From: Bartonella tribocorum
GTDB lineage: Bacteria > Pseudomonadota > Alphaproteobacteria > Rhizobiales > Rhizobiaceae
NCBI RefSeq assembly: GCF_002778015.1
Contig: NZ_NJPP01000005.1
Span: 1 to 64,000 of the forward strand
DNA length: 64,000 bases
Direction: 5' to 3'
The notes beneath the pieces were generated by a model. That model saw only the letters and a list, made by a program, of their open reading frames with translations. It ran no database searches and was not told the DNA's origin. The translations under genes were made by a program, and so were the position numbers. Position 1 is the stretch's first letter. Every line of letters begins with the position of its first letter. This document shows positions 20,490 to 31,174 of the stretch, in pieces.

Positions 20490-21276
20490 TTAAAGATTGA
20501 ATATTGTATGGCCTTTATAAAGGTTTCTAACATCCACACAATCATTATAAAATAAAACCCATCCTTGACGCTTTATCAGAAATTCAGCAAGAGCTTGATG
20601 ATCAAAAGAATTATGTTTATTGCCTCTGTGACCGTAAAGTTTTTTATTAATAAGATACGGAGGATCACAATAAAGAAAATCATTAAAGTGTTTAGGAATA
20701 TTTTCTGTAAAATCTCTGTGTTCCACTGTGAAATTTTCAATCTTAAAATCTTTAAGCCGTTCAATAGAACGATAATTGAATCAAGGATGTCTTAGAGACA
20801 TACCGCCAGAAAGTGTTGTTCCGGAAAAAAGAAAAGCGATTAAGAGCAAAAAAACAGCAGCAATCTCTAATTGATTTTTTATATTCGCGAAAAGTTTTTT
20901 GGAGATTATAAAACATTGCAGGAGTCATATCTTCATATTCTCTCACTTTTTCTGCAAGAGCTGGAGCATCTCTCAAAAGCATTTGCCAAAAAATAACAAG
21001 TGGCTTAAAAGCATCATAAGCATAAACCTTTGTTCCTCTTTTTGCTAAGGCTAATTCAATTGAACCTCCTCCTACAAAAGGAGAACATAAAGTTTTTTTG
21101 TTTCCTTATGTAGTTATTAATAATCATAGGAACGGCACGGCTTTTCCCTCCCGGATAACGAAGAGGTGATTTTACAATAGGTAGCTCAATAAGCTTTCTT
21201 TTTTTTTCAAAGAAGTTAATACAAAATTATCAAATAAAATCTCTCTATGATCTATTTGATTTATCATTTTTTTCAT
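20490..21276 (-). pseudogene. Broken D12-class DNA adenine methylase
   Basis: Across frames on the minus strand one can read LRYPGGKSRAVPMI (motif near 21170-21130), SPFVGGGSIELALAKRGTK (about 21090-21030), MTPAMFYNLQKTFREYK, a GTTLSGGMS piece, FNYRSIERLKDFKIENFTVEHRD, and FLYCDPPYLINKKLYG with the DPPY catalytic motif. This is the order of a Dam/D12-class N6-adenine methyltransferase. At least two frameshifts (one in an A7 run near 21090, one near 20830-20880) and an in-frame TGA before FNYRS break it. Such stand-alone methylases are common phage or mobile-element cargo, and integrase fossils lie on both sides. Confidence 0.8.
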
Positions 21277-21848
21277 ACGATCCACTCCAAGTATCACATT
21301 TTTCAACTGACAATTATCTGAAATAAAAACTCGAAGCGTTTGCCAAGTTTTATAAAGACCACATTATAAAAAATTTTAAATTTATTCAGATACCTACGCA
21401 AGCATTTGTGACTAAAATCACGATAAATACCAGTATAATCACACTTTAAAACTGCCAAAAGGGATTTTAATACAATAGGTATTTACTTTTCTATTTATAT
21501 ACCACACAAAGTGTGTATTAAATCGTTTTTATCTTTATAAGAACAAAGCTTCTTATAGTTTAAATAATCATCTGTAAGAAACCTCAACTCCTAAAAAGAC
21601 ATTTTTTAGTTTCTACAAGAGCTGTAATCTCTATTTTTAAGACTAACAAGATATTCTTATCTCACATCATCTTATATTGAATCAGTAAAAACCAATTTCT
21701 TACGCATCATAAAAAAAGATAATGTATTAGATAAATACCATTTGAGGAATGATCAAAAAATGCCTCTTATGAACAAATCCTCTCCAGTACTGCCTTACAG
21801 AACACAGAGCACCACTTTCCTTTAGCCAAAACAAAAAATCAAAGATTA
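21277..21848. other. Gene-free stretch holding a faint integrase leader (copy D)
   Basis: No gene is recognised. Between about 21655 and 21800 (plus strand) the pattern ATATTGAATCAGTAAAAACC, a degraded spacer and AAAATGCCTCTTATGAAC matches the leader end and start-codon region of the integrase repeat. The hairpin is eroded. Confidence 0.5.
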
Positions 21849-22532
21849 TTATTTGTTACAAGCCAAAGAGGAATCGTCCTTTGAATGACTTTGATAAAGA
21901 GGAAGCTTTACAATGTTAAGGATTGTTCCATAAGGAATCAACATCAACAAGCTCATAATAATTTTTATGGAAAAATCGCCAAAAGCAAGTGAAAGCCAAA
22001 CCGGCATGCCTATCCCTCCCCAAACAGTATTCTCCACCAGTGAACTATCAGCATACCCTGTTATTTTATCAAGAATGGCAAAAGAACTCGAAAAAGCAAG
22101 AGAAAAAAACAACACTGTATCCAACGCCGAACCAACCAACGCAGCTGCTAAAGGTGCTTTCCACCATGTTTTCCGTCGCAAAGGCGTAAAAACAACAATA
22201 TCAAGGAGTTGCCCAAATAAAAATGCCAAGCTAGAAGCAATTGCAAGCCGCGGGGTCGCCAATATCCAAGAAACAAAAACACCGGCAAAAAAACCAGCAT
22301 AAACCACACGCCGCGCAACAGATGGGCCATAAAAACGATTGGTTAAATCGTTGATTAAAAAGGCAAATGGATAGGTAAAAGCCCCATAAGTCAACAGCTC
22401 ATTCAAATCAAACCAATAGACGGGATATTGAACCAAAATATTAGAAGCCGTGACAGCAAAACACATTGCTAAAATAGAAAAAACGACATACTTTCTCTTT
22501 TGCCGTTCTAATAAAAGACCGCTTGAAAACAT
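21849..22532 (-). CDS. Queuosine precursor transporter (YhhQ/VUT family)
   Basis: A 227-residue polytopic membrane protein with about six helices. It matches the YhhQ/VUT family: NILVQYPVYWFDLNELLTYG, TYPFAFLINDLTNRFYGPS, VARRVVYAGFFAG, ATPRLAIASSLAFLFGQLLD and DTVLFFSLAF. Members import queuine or preQ precursors for tRNA modification, and some were earlier annotated as vitamin transporters. The gene is intact and monocistronic as far as can be seen. Confidence 0.88.
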   Translation of the reverse strand: MFSSGLLLERQKRKYVVFSILAMCFAVTASNILVQYPVYWFDLNELLTYGAFTYPFAFLINDLTNRFYGPSVARRVVYAGFFAGVFVSWILATPRLAIASSLAFLFGQLLDIVVFTPLRRKTWWKAPLAAALVGSALDTVLFFSLAFSSSFAILDKITGYADSSLVENTVWGGIGMPVWLSLAFGDFSIKIIMSLLMLIPYGTILNIVKLPLYQSHSKDDSSLACNK

Positions 22533-22677
22533 TTTTTTAACCTGGGGTATGGAACCAATACAATAATAAAGCGATCAAAGAGCAAAAAACCTAAAAGGTG
22601 CACTCCTTAAGACTAAAATCCGTGATCAAAGCGTCAATTCACCAAAAACAACGACACGAACAATCACATTGCAATAA

Positions 22678-22995
22678 TCACGCTGCTTGTTCAGCCTTTT
22701 TCTCACTTTCTTGCTCAGCTTTTTTCTTAACGATTTGGCGTTTTAACAAACGCGCACGTTGCGATAACTCTTTGTCATCCGCTTTAACCAAAAAGCTATC
22801 AAGACCACCACGGTGCTCAACAGAACGCAATGCATTTGCTGAAATGCGCAAGCGATAGCTTTGCTGTAACACCTCTGAAATCAACGTCACATTGCAAAGA
22901 TTTGGTAAAAAACGACGTCGAGTTTTGTTATTCGCATGGCTAACATTATTACCATACAGAACCGTTTTCCCTGTCAATTCACATGCACGAGACAT
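22678..22995 (-). CDS. rpmB: 50S ribosomal protein L28
   Basis: A 105-residue L28. It begins [20 protein letters not shown] and includes [15 protein letters not shown] and [19 protein letters not shown], followed by a Lys/Glu/Ala-rich tail. ATG 22995 with AAGGGTGAAG upstream is the family start; the frame is open to 23004. In Rhizobiales rpmB commonly lies close to cobS-cobT. Here a methylase fossil and the queuosine transporter lie between them. Confidence 0.95.
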   Translation of the reverse strand: MSRACELTGKTVLYGNNVSHANNKTRRRFLPNLCNVTLISEVLQQSYRLRISANALRSVEHRGGLDSFLVKADDKELSQRARLLKRQIVKKKAEQESEKKAEQAA

Positions 22996-23280
22996 AAACT
23001 TCACCCTTAAACTCTAAGAAACTTTCAAATCCCTATACCCAAAGGACATAACACACAATGCGGCCTTGAACAGGCATCATCGGGAATTTTCTTTCTAATA
23101 GGGGGTCGACAACAAAAGGTCAAGTCTTTTATCAAACCTTTTTCATCTCTTGCTGGCGCAGTCTTCATCTTTTTCTGCAATAAAGGCGTACAAATTCCAC
23201 CAAAAAGTGTACAAAATGCTTCTTTTAAAGGCATACCGTGTTAGAATAAAGGCTTATTATCCTGAAAGGAAGCATAAATC

Positions 23281-24072
23281 ATGAACAAAAAAGAGCCCGC
23301 CGTGACAAAGCTTCAAGGAAATTCTTGCTGTTTTTCTTCTTTTTTGTTTGGAACTTTATGTATTTGTTTTTTTCTTCTCTTCAGTGCATTAGGCATATGG
23401 CAAGTACAACGATTAAATTGGAAAACAAATCTTATCGCCAATGCCAATCAGCGTGTTCACTTAGCCCCCATAAAAGCCCCCCAGAAAGATCAATGGGCAA
23501 ATGTTACTTTTGAAAAAAACGAATATCAACCTGTTGTTATCACAGGAAAACTTTTAACAGACAAAAACATTTTAGTTACTGCTGCTGCTCAAAACACTAC
23601 GGGCTACTGGGTTTTGACTCCTTTGCAAACCGCTGACAACACACTAACCTTTATCAACCGTGGCTTTGTTCCCATGGACGAACGGAGCAATTTTCAACAC
23701 TCAGAGCAATCCAGTACACATACCTCATCTCAGCAAGATTCTACCACAAACACAGAACAAACAACAATCATCGGCTTATTACGGATGAGTGAAAAAAATG
23801 GATTTTTTCCACGCAAAAATAATCCTGATAAGAATGTGTGGTATACGCGTGATCTTCCCGCTATGGCAGAAAAACTTGGTCTGTCCACTGTTGCCCCTTA
23901 TTTCATTGATGCCAGAACAACATCTCCACAAGCAAAACTTCCCGTCGCTGGTCTTACGATTATCCACTTTCGAAATAATCATCTTGTTTACGCAATCACA
24001 TGGTTTATTTTAGCTGTTGGTGTACTGGGCGCTTTTCTTTTTCTGCTAAAGCAAAAAGAACTAAAAAAATAA
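23281..24072 (+). CDS. SURF1 family cytochrome oxidase assembly protein
   Basis: A 263-residue protein with two membrane helices at the ends (about 19-41 and 237-257) and a periplasmic domain between, the SURF1 layout. Family motifs are LGIWQVQRLNWK near the N terminus, GYWVLTPL, FINRGFVPM and NNHLVYAITWFILA at the C terminus. SURF1 helps insert heme a into subunit I of cytochrome c oxidase. A hydrophilic Ser/Gln/Thr-rich stretch (about 138-160) looks like a lineage-specific insert. A purine-rich AAAGGAAG site precedes the ATG. No cox genes are nearby. Confidence 0.88.
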   Translation: MNKKEPAVTKLQGNSCCFSSFLFGTLCICFFLLFSALGIWQVQRLNWKTNLIANANQRVHLAPIKAPQKDQWANVTFEKNEYQPVVITGKLLTDKNILVTAAAQNTTGYWVLTPLQTADNTLTFINRGFVPMDERSNFQHSEQSSTHTSSQQDSTTNTEQTTIIGLLRMSEKNGFFPRKNNPDKNVWYTRDLPAMAEKLGLSTVAPYFIDARTTSPQAKLPVAGLTIIHFRNNHLVYAITWFILAVGVLGAFLFLLKQKELKK

Positions 24073-25162
24073 CAAACAAAATATCCACCCCCAATAGGGT
24101 CATTAAACCGTTTGGCCTTTAAAAACATACATTTCACAATGAAGCAGATCTTAACACTATTATATTGAGAGTTTACACATAACAATTTTTTAAAAAGCAA
24201 TTATTTGATTTATAATAATACTTCTATCATTTGATACCTTAAAATTAAAACCTCAGATATCTGCTTCACATATTCGTAAGACTCTTTTACTTCAAATTTT
24301 CTGACTAAAAACCGGCAAAATCATTCTTTTGAGGCCCCCAGAAACCATAGGGATAAAGTTATTAAAATAAAAAAATCAACACCTTTTCCATCTCAAATGC
24401 TCAATATTATTAAAACAAGAGTTATTAAAATATTGAAAACAGATAAAGAGAATAACGCCCCTGTCTTGCATCTTTAAGTATAGATACAATGGATCTGTTA
24501 GACCATTTACGAAAAATTTACACGACACTCTTTACAAAACCACCATAAAGTAGCAGTTGATCCATTAAAAATTTTTTCTTTAAAATAAATGCGCGCAAAT
24601 TCACACTATGATAGCATTTTATTTTGCATGAAGAGCGTAATCTCATCAAAAATGTCATGTACAAAAATGTTGGCTAATATGTTATTTCTACTCTAAAAAA
24701 CCATTCTATTAAAAGCATTATCATAAATACTTTTGAAAAACATAAAAGAAAAATGGCAGGAAAAATAAGCGGACATTTCTACCGTTACAATTTCATATTT
24801 TTTCATATTTTTGCTGATTATTTCCCGTTTCAGAGATAACTTAAATGGATATATGCAATATTCTAGCCTTCATCTTACATACAAAAGCTAATATACGGAT
24901 GCGTTTTATGTTTCAAACCCGCTATGAAGATGAGAAATTGAGTTATAAACAGCAAAAAACATTGAATGTGTCAATGAGGCTTTTATACCTATCACCACAC
25001 CTCAAATGAGGGTATTTTAACGAGATAATAAAAAAGGTGAGTCATCGTATATTTTAAAAAAGACAGTTTATCCTTTCAGTGTATTTTGCTAAAGGCTTTT
25101 GCTATAAGCGTGTAAGCTTGTTTTGTTGGAATTTTAACTCTTTCATTTTTAAGGTTTCTGTT
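24073..25162. other. Gene-free 1.1 kb upstream of purH
   Basis: No gene is recognised. A weak plus-strand copy of the integrase leader (copy E) spans about 24205-24300: TTGATTTATAATAAT, then ATTCGTAAGACTCTTTTACTT. Around 24988-25025 the motif ATCACCACACCTCAAATGA occurs; near-copies lie at about 5581 and 51246. The purH promoter should lie at the right end. Confidence 0.5.
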
Positions 25163-26782
25163 ATGGGTGTTGTTGCCAAAAATTTTCCCATACCTGATCT
25201 TCATCGGGTTCGTCGTGTTCTTCTTTCTGTATCTGATAAAACGGGAGTGGTTGCATTTGCACAAGCCCTTCATGCGACTTACAATGTTGAATTGATTTCA
25301 ACAGGAGGAACAGCCAAAACCCTCATAGCGGCTGGTTTACCCGTAAAAGATGTTTCTGAAGTTACTGGATTTCCTGAAATAATGGATGGGCGTGTAAAAA
25401 CACTCCATCCTTTGATTCATGGTGCTTTGTTAGGGGTAAGAGAAAATCCTACCCATAGGGAAGCTATGGAAAAGAACAGCATTCATGGAATTGATCTTTT
25501 GGTGGTGAATCTTTATCCTTTTGAAGAAACGATCCAATCGGGAGCCGATGCCCAAACAATTCTTGAAAACATTGATATCGGCGGACCGGCGATGATTCGT
25601 GCTGCGGCAAAAAATTATGCTTATACCGGTGTTGTAACAGCGATAAATAACTATGATTCGATTCTAGCCGAATTAAAACAGCATAATGGATGTTTAAGCT
25701 TATCCATGCGTCACCAGTTAGCAATGCATGCCTATGCACACACCGCAGCTTATGACACGGCAATAGCAGCATGGTTTGCACGAGATTTAAAAATTGAAAC
25801 ACCCTCATGGCAAAGTTTTTCTGGTCATCTTGAAAGTGTTATGCGCTATGGGGAAAATCCGCATCAACAGGCGGCATTTTATCGCAATAATGAAAAACGT
25901 TTTGGTATCGCAACAGCAAAACTTTTACAAGGCAAAGCACTCTCTTATAACAATCTGAATGATACAGATGCAGCCTTTGAGCTTGTGGCAGAATTTGATC
26001 CGCAAAAAACCGCTGCTGTTGCTCTTATTAAACATGCCAATCCTTGTGGTGTTGCGGAAGGAGAAAATTTGAAAGAAGCTTATTTAAAATCTCTTATGTG
26101 TGATAATGTATCGGCATTTGGTGGAATTGTTGCTTTAAATCAAACCCTTGATGAAGAATGTGCGGAAGAGATTGTTAAAATTTTTACGGAAGTGATTATT
26201 GCTCCTGATGCAACAATGGCGGCACGTGAAATTATTGCCAAGAAAAAAAATCTTCGTTTGCTCATTACAGGTGGTATTCCTAATCCACGTTGTGAAGGAC
26301 TTCTTGCGAAAACACTTGCAGGAGGCATTTTAGTGCAATCACGGGATAATGTGGTGGTTGATGATCTTAAATTACAAGTGGTGACAAAGCGCGCACCAAC
26401 TCAAGATGAAATGCGTGATCTTCAATTTGCTTTTCGTGTTGCAAAACACGTTAAATCAAATGCTATTGTTTACGCAAAAAATAGCGCAACAGTTGGTATT
26501 GGTGCAGGACAAATGAGCCGTATCGATTCAGCAAAAATTGCTGCAACTAAAGCAGCAGAGAGTGCAAAAAGAGCAGGCTTAAAAGAAGCGCTCACAAAAG
26601 GATCAGTGGTTGCATCCGATGCATTTTTTCCTTTTGCAGATGGTTTATTAGCAGCAGCTGCAGCAGGTGCAACAGCCGTCATTCAACCAGGAGGCTCCAT
26701 GCGTGATGAAGAAGTGATCACTGCTGCGGACAAGCAAGATTTAGCTATGGTTTTTACAGGAATACGACATTTCCGTCATTAA
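25163..26782 (+). CDS. purH: Bifunctional AICAR transformylase / IMP cyclohydrolase
   Basis: A 539-residue enzyme catalysing the last two steps of IMP synthesis. The N-terminal MGS-like IMP cyclohydrolase domain (about 12-150) contains [43 protein letters not shown] and [16 protein letters not shown]. The AICARFT domain includes [26 protein letters not shown] with catalytic Lys-His, and [13 protein letters not shown] 25163 is chosen over an upstream frame because it matches the family. The last part of the gene is repeated, in degenerate form, 316 bases downstream. Confidence 0.96.
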   Translation: MGVVAKNFPIPDLHRVRRVLLSVSDKTGVVAFAQALHATYNVELISTGGTAKTLIAAGLPVKDVSEVTGFPEIMDGRVKTLHPLIHGALLGVRENPTHREAMEKNSIHGIDLLVVNLYPFEETIQSGADAQTILENIDIGGPAMIRAAAKNYAYTGVVTAINNYDSILAELKQHNGCLSLSMRHQLAMHAYAHTAAYDTAIAAWFARDLKIETPSWQSFSGHLESVMRYGENPHQQAAFYRNNEKRFGIATAKLLQGKALSYNNLNDTDAAFELVAEFDPQKTAAVALIKHANPCGVAEGENLKEAYLKSLMCDNVSAFGGIVALNQTLDEECAEEIVKIFTEVIIAPDATMAAREIIAKKKNLRLLITGGIPNPRCEGLLAKTLAGGILVQSRDNVVVDDLKLQVVTKRAPTQDEMRDLQFAFRVAKHVKSNAIVYAKNSATVGIGAGQMSRIDSAKIAATKAAESAKRAGLKEALTKGSVVASDAFFPFADGLLAAAAAGATAVIQPGGSMRDEEVITAADKQDLAMVFTGIRHFRH

Positions 26783-27237
26783 TATAATTTGGGTGATTTC
26801 CTCTTCATATGAGATAACCGTTTCAAGGGATTTTGCATAAATCATTATGTCGATTGATAATCGTTGAAATGGAAGCAGTTATTCAATCCAGACAATCACA
26901 GAAGCGCTCACAAAAGGAGCAGCGATTGCATCCGATGCATTTTTTCCTTTTGCAGATGGTATATTAGCAGCTGCAGCAAGAGCAACAGCCGTTATTCAAC
27001 CAGAAAGCTCCATGCGTGATGAAGAAGTGATCACTGCAGAAAATGCACATAATTTAGCCATTGTTTTAGGGATAAAATGACAATGGCTTTAATGGTTGCC
27101 CTTTCACATGAGACAAATGTTAAAGGGATTTTTCTTGTATGTAGATGCATACCTGCTATGACATTATAGCACAACTCTTTATTAGTAATATGCTCTATAC
27201 TTAAACTAAAGAGTGTAACAAAGTTTGAGTAGAGAAT
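26783..27237. other. purH-DUF1127 intergenic region with the purH tail copy
   Basis: Apart from the purH 3' fragment, a downstream piece is duplicated too: CATATGAGATAACCGTTTCAA near 26808 resembles CACATGAGACAAATGTTAAA near 27103. The copied unit thus ran past the stop codon. Confidence 0.6.
26895..27080 (+). pseudogene. Partial duplicate of the purH 3' end
   Basis: About 60 codons repeat the purH C terminus: [44 protein letters not shown], then [12 protein letters not shown] and stop. The same segment in purH begins at 26585, giving a period of 316 bases. The copy has no start codon and has diverged by substitutions and small deletions (an AAG block is missing). It is a fossil of a local duplication rather than a gene. 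Confidence 0.9.
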
Positions 27238-27390
27238 ATGAATATTTTACGTTCTTATAGTAATTGGCGCCGTTATCGTCGGACCATTAACGCGTTGAGC
27301 CGTCTTTCGACATATGAACTTAATGATCTTGGCATTTGTCGTGGTAACATTGATTCAGTTGCACGATATTATTCGCGTAAATCTTCCTAA
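27238..27390 (+). CDS. DUF1127 (YjiS-like) small protein
   Basis: A 50-residue basic protein, too short for most gene callers. It begins MNILRSYSNWRRYRRTINAL and continues SRLSTYELNDLGICRGNI, the hallmark LSxxxLxDLGIxRxxI core of DUF1127. Arg-rich DUF1127 proteins in Alphaproteobacteria have been linked to RNA binding and phosphate/stress responses. A purine-rich stretch (AGAGAAT) precedes the ATG. It is the only intact small gene in an otherwise decayed 2.5 kb region. Confidence 0.85.
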   Translation: MNILRSYSNWRRYRRTINALSRLSTYELNDLGICRGNIDSVARYYSRKSS

Positions 27391-27604
27391 AAGTTGTTTA
27401 AAGAACCTTTGAAGATTTGAAGAAGTGCTTTGCTGTAAAGAAGCAAACAGTTTGAGGCTGCTTGTTATTACTTCATTGTTATTATGATAATACAAAGGAG
27501 AAGGAATTTTTCCCTGAGGCTTTGTTGCAATGCTGTTTTTTGAATTCTCAATGTTTTTATGATGAATAACTTTTGATTGATCAAGTGTGTCCATTATTTA
27601 ACGC

Positions 27605-27850
27605 ATCGGATGAGAAGCTCTACTGTATGGATTCTCTTATTCCACATATAGTTTATATTGAATCAACTAAAGCCATGTTTCTTGCACATTACAAGCGAGG
27701 AGTATCTGCGTGGAATAAAACTTTACAAAAAAAGGACTAAAAATGCCTATAATAAAACCATCTCAAACGCCAAGCATTATCACAACATTGAAAGCTGAAA
27801 AAATGTGTGATGATTCCAGCTTTTTGCTCTATATGCAGCAATAATGGGAT
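27605..27850 (+). pseudogene. Integrase leader and start remnant (copy F)
   Basis: The hairpin region is present in eroded form (GGATGAGAAG...GGATTCTCTTATTCC, 27608-27645). It is followed by TATATTGAATCAACTAAAG, ACATTACAAGCGAGGAG, a start-like AAAAATGCCTATAATAAAACC near 27740, and a short decayed coding piece up to about 27850. Confidence 0.6.
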
Positions 27851-28136
27851 AAAAATAAAAGATTAAGATGGTTTAGAGCTTTTTTCTATCCGCTTTTATA
27901 TGCAAGATGGGAAAAAGAATATGATAGAGTTTGTTTCTGAAATGGAAAACGACCTCATTTAGCAAAAATATGAAATCTCAAAGATAAAAAACTATTCACA
28001 TCTTTACCATCATTTTTTCATTCAGTTTTAAAACTTTCAAAAACATCTATATCTTTTAAAAAATGGGCTGCAATCCCTTACTTTTTTCTCTCGCTCTTTA
28101 ATAAAATCGTATCCCCAACGCAAAGAGCAACATATT

Positions 28137-28480
28137 GGTTTATAAAGATAGTTCACTGTTTTGCATGTTAAATGAGAGCCCCAAATATCGTAAGATTCTC
28201 TTACTTCAAACCTGTTTATGTTGAATCAACCAAAATCACTTACTTGCACATCACAAGCGAAGAGAGCCTTGTGAATAAAAATGAGAAAAGAAAAGAGTAA
28301 AAATGGCTCTTATAAAGAATCTCAAGTGCCAAGGGTTGTTGGTCAACATTGACGGCTGGCAAAGTGTGTTATGGTGCCGGCTTGTCGCTGTTTTATAAAA
28401 CAAAAGACCCAAAACTAAATCACCGTATGGTACACCTTCACATAATTTTGTTTTAAAGAAATATTTCTCAATGCCCACCA
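28137..28480 (+). pseudogene. Integrase N-terminal remnant with leader (copy G)
   Basis: The leader is well preserved (TTTATAAAGATAGTTCACTG, TTAAATGAGAGCCCCAAATA, TCGTAAGATTCTCTTACTTC). The start region AAAATGGCTCTTATAAAG near 28300 and arm-domain pieces follow (GWQSVLWCRL frame; GKVCYGAGLSLFYKTK frame). Decay increases after 28400. Confidence 0.7.
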
Positions 28481-28559
28481 TTCTCTTCTCATGGTAACAT
28501 TTATGGGGAGAATCCTCTAAGCATTCTTTCCTTTATGCTTAATAAAGACGTAAACTAAA

Positions 28560-28770
28560 ATGTTATAGCATTAGCCTCCAATAGTTATAACAACCCTTGG
28601 CATTTGAAAATATTCAGAAGAGCTATTTTTATTTCTTTCTTCTAGTGAATTTATACACCACCTCTCCTTATAGCGTAGAAATATATGCATCGCTTTATCA
28701 TAACAAATTCGCAGAAAGAGAATCTTACCATTTTCCGATTTTTCACTTAATCTTCAAAAAATAAATGATA
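28560..28770 (-). pseudogene. Integrase leader and start remnant, inverted (copy G')
   Basis: On the minus strand a leader-like segment lies near 28750-28710 (GGTAAGATTCTCTTTCTGC). A start region follows near 28640 (AAAAATAGCTCTTCTGAA) and the first codons to about 28570. It faces copy G, forming a second convergent pair. Confidence 0.5.
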
Positions 28771-29364
28771 TAAATCAATATGCTAACTTCTTAAAACGAT
28801 AAAAAATAAAGTATGATCCACCTTATTTTTAAAAATACCCTTCTAGAGACTTTTGCAAGCCATAAACTCAAATAAAAAGAGAAGGTTGAAGGTGTAATAA
28901 TTCTACACTACTTGCCGAGAATGCAGCATTATACTCTATACGCGCACCATTGTTAAATGAGAATAATAAAAGAAATGTTTTTTAAAACAAAAGCGTAAAT
29001 TTGCAAAAATATTTGATTGTCTTAAACATGCTGCTCCCTTAGAGCGAAATATTAATCACAATAGTGTAATCAAAAACTTTTTAAAGATAAGCAACAGCTT
29101 AATTTTCTCTCCACATCTTTAAAGAATGAGAGCTCTTAACCAAAACCGATCTGTAGTAAATAAGGGTTTGTCAACAACCCAATTGCCACCAGAGCCCCCT
29201 TTCAGCATTACCTCACGAGATGTTATAGGTAAACTTTGCCTAAAAATACCCATCCCATAGTCTCACAAAAAATACTTAACGCATAAAATTTTTACATGAT
29301 CCTTAAATAGGATGTTACAGCAATAAACGATTATATGTTAGGACACAAAGATAAATACTATAGT
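28771..29364. other. Gene-free stretch downstream of the heparinase-like gene
   Basis: No gene, repeat or convincing terminator was recognised. Composition is AT-rich with short broken frames only. Confidence 0.5.
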
Positions 29365-31110
29365 CTATAGGTTAGAACAATGTTCTGATTTTTTATCAAA
29401 CGCTTTACGGATAAAACGCCAGCGAACTTTTTCCTGAAATGCAGGGCGGAAATATAAAACGATCTGCTGTGTCCGTTGTGGACCTTCTAATGCCGCAAAA
29501 TCAATCGAATCTTCAAGACAAATATCCGCATCAGGCGACATAAAATACCATACTTGCTCATCCTCTACGTGCTCGTTCTTTACCGCTAAACACACACGCT
29601 CACCATCATAGTTAACTTCAACTTGTGGATGAAGATGAAACCGAACTGCAACATGATCTTGTTCACTTTGCACCCTCTTATGTCTCTTTCCTCCCTTATT
29701 TGGTATAAAAAAGCGATCAAAACCTTCGATCATATCTCCACTTGTCGCTAAAATAAGACCACGCTCATGAATAAGATTAAAGGGTCGCACATAACCGTTA
29801 TGGCTCGCAATAAAACCTGTTTTTCCTAAATCCTCTATACGGTGCACTTGAACATCTGTTGGTCCATCAAACAAAAAGGAAGCGCTATTTTTCTTTTTTT
29901 TATAAAAAGTGCCCACCGAACAATCATTAAGCGTAGCTGTTGAATGGGCCGCAGTAACACGCCCTAAATGTCGATAATCTTGCCGACCATCGGGGTTAAC
30001 ACCGGTATTGATAATAAAACGATGTCCTTGTGAGGACATTTCAAAAGACAAACACCCCGAACAAGCCTGCTGTGCGACAAAGCGTGGTGGAAATTTTCCT
30101 GTATCTGCAAGCACTGTTGTTTGATTGGCTTTTAAGCGCTGAAACCCTGAATAACGAGCATAACTAAAAGGATGCCCTCCTGTTTCATCAAGCTTTAAAA
30201 GTGCCAATAACCGTTCCGGTACCAAAGGACCAACCCCATTAAAACGCGCCAATGTTTGATCCTCATGGATAAAGAATCGTAAAGCTGGCAACATACGCTC
30301 AACAGAATCAATCAAAATACGTGGTGCTGTTTCATTGCTGCGCATAAAAAGATGACGCAAAGATAATAAATCTGATAATAAATTAAATAAGATAATAGGA
30401 CTACGAGAAATATGCCCACCATCAACCAAAATCTGACGCGAAAGCTCTTCTATAAGCGTGGTTTGTACCTTTTTTTTCACAGCCACAGAAACAGGCAAAG
30501 CAAGAGATGCGAACGTTAAAGCTGTTGCTGCTTGTAAACGTTGTTCATCATGATCCATATTACAAATTGTTACGCGCAAATAGCGAAACTGCAAACCAAG
30601 CGCACGTAAAAAGCGTTTTTCAAACCGCTCACTTGCCCCTTTTAGCAACATTTTTGAGTGACAAATCCACGAAATTAAACGCCGTGCCACAACAGGCGCA
30701 CTCCACGCACCCCCCTTTACTTTCTTTCCAGCATGGTCAAGCCAATCTTCTAAAAGAGAGCGCGCATGCGCCGCAGCTAAATCACTTTCTGCTGCTTCCA
30801 TATGGCGCAACCAATGAAAATCATGCAGAGCCGCTTCCCATTCCAGCGTTGGCGCAACCAATGAAAATGGTGAAACAGCACCAGAATGAACAATATGGCC
30901 AGCAAAAGCAAAACGTCCATGATAAAACTCATGCGCCATCATCGGATCAGCCATATGCAAATCAATAGGATGCGCTAAAATTTTATGAGGACGAAACCCT
31001 GAAAACCGCCAACGAAATAAGGGTCCAACCCATAAACGCCGCACAACACGCTGTAGCGTATCGACACAGGCTGCCACTTTTACCTGAGGAGCTTTTACCG
31101 CAACCGTCAA
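29365..31110 (-). CDS. Heparinase II/III family protein
   Basis: A 581-residue protein with the Rhizobiales heparinase II/III layout. An N-terminal alpha/alpha-toroid-like helical domain (about 1-320, FEWEA-type segment TLEWEAALHDFHWLRHME) is followed by a C-terminal beta-sandwich domain with FNGVGPLVPERLLALL, HRFIINTGVNP and GRVTAAHSTATLNDCS. Family lyases cleave acidic polysaccharides, but the substrate of this clade is unknown and no signal peptide is evident. The start is TTG at 31110, the only start in frame after an upstream stop. It follows rsmB by 64 bases, as in other Rhizobiales. Confidence 0.85.
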   Translation of the reverse strand: MTVAVKAPQVKVAACVDTLQRVVRRLWVGPLFRWRFSGFRPHKILAHPIDLHMADPMMAHEFYHGRFAFAGHIVHSGAVSPFSLVAPTLEWEAALHDFHWLRHMEAAESDLAAAHARSLLEDWLDHAGKKVKGGAWSAPVVARRLISWICHSKMLLKGASERFEKRFLRALGLQFRYLRVTICNMDHDEQRLQAATALTFASLALPVSVAVKKKVQTTLIEELSRQILVDGGHISRSPIILFNLLSDLLSLRHLFMRSNETAPRILIDSVERMLPALRFFIHEDQTLARFNGVGPLVPERLLALLKLDETGGHPFSYARYSGFQRLKANQTTVLADTGKFPPRFVAQQACSGCLSFEMSSQGHRFIINTGVNPDGRQDYRHLGRVTAAHSTATLNDCSVGTFYKKKKNSASFLFDGPTDVQVHRIEDLGKTGFIASHNGYVRPFNLIHERGLILATSGDMIEGFDRFFIPNKGGKRHKRVQSEQDHVAVRFHLHPQVEVNYDGERVCLAVKNEHVEDEQVWYFMSPDADICLEDSIDFAALEGPQRTQQIVLYFRPAFQEKVRWRFIRKAFDKKSEHCSNL

Positions 31111-31174
31111 AATTTCATCTCCATCTATGCTGAATCAGACACAATTTCGACCATTTTTGTAAATGAAGTATTAA

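Noticed and set aside
23025-23234. Minus-strand 69-codon frame upstream of rpmB, with several Cys
   Set aside because: No family recognised and no clear ribosome-binding site; it lies between rpmB and SURF1 and may be chance. Not listed as a gene.
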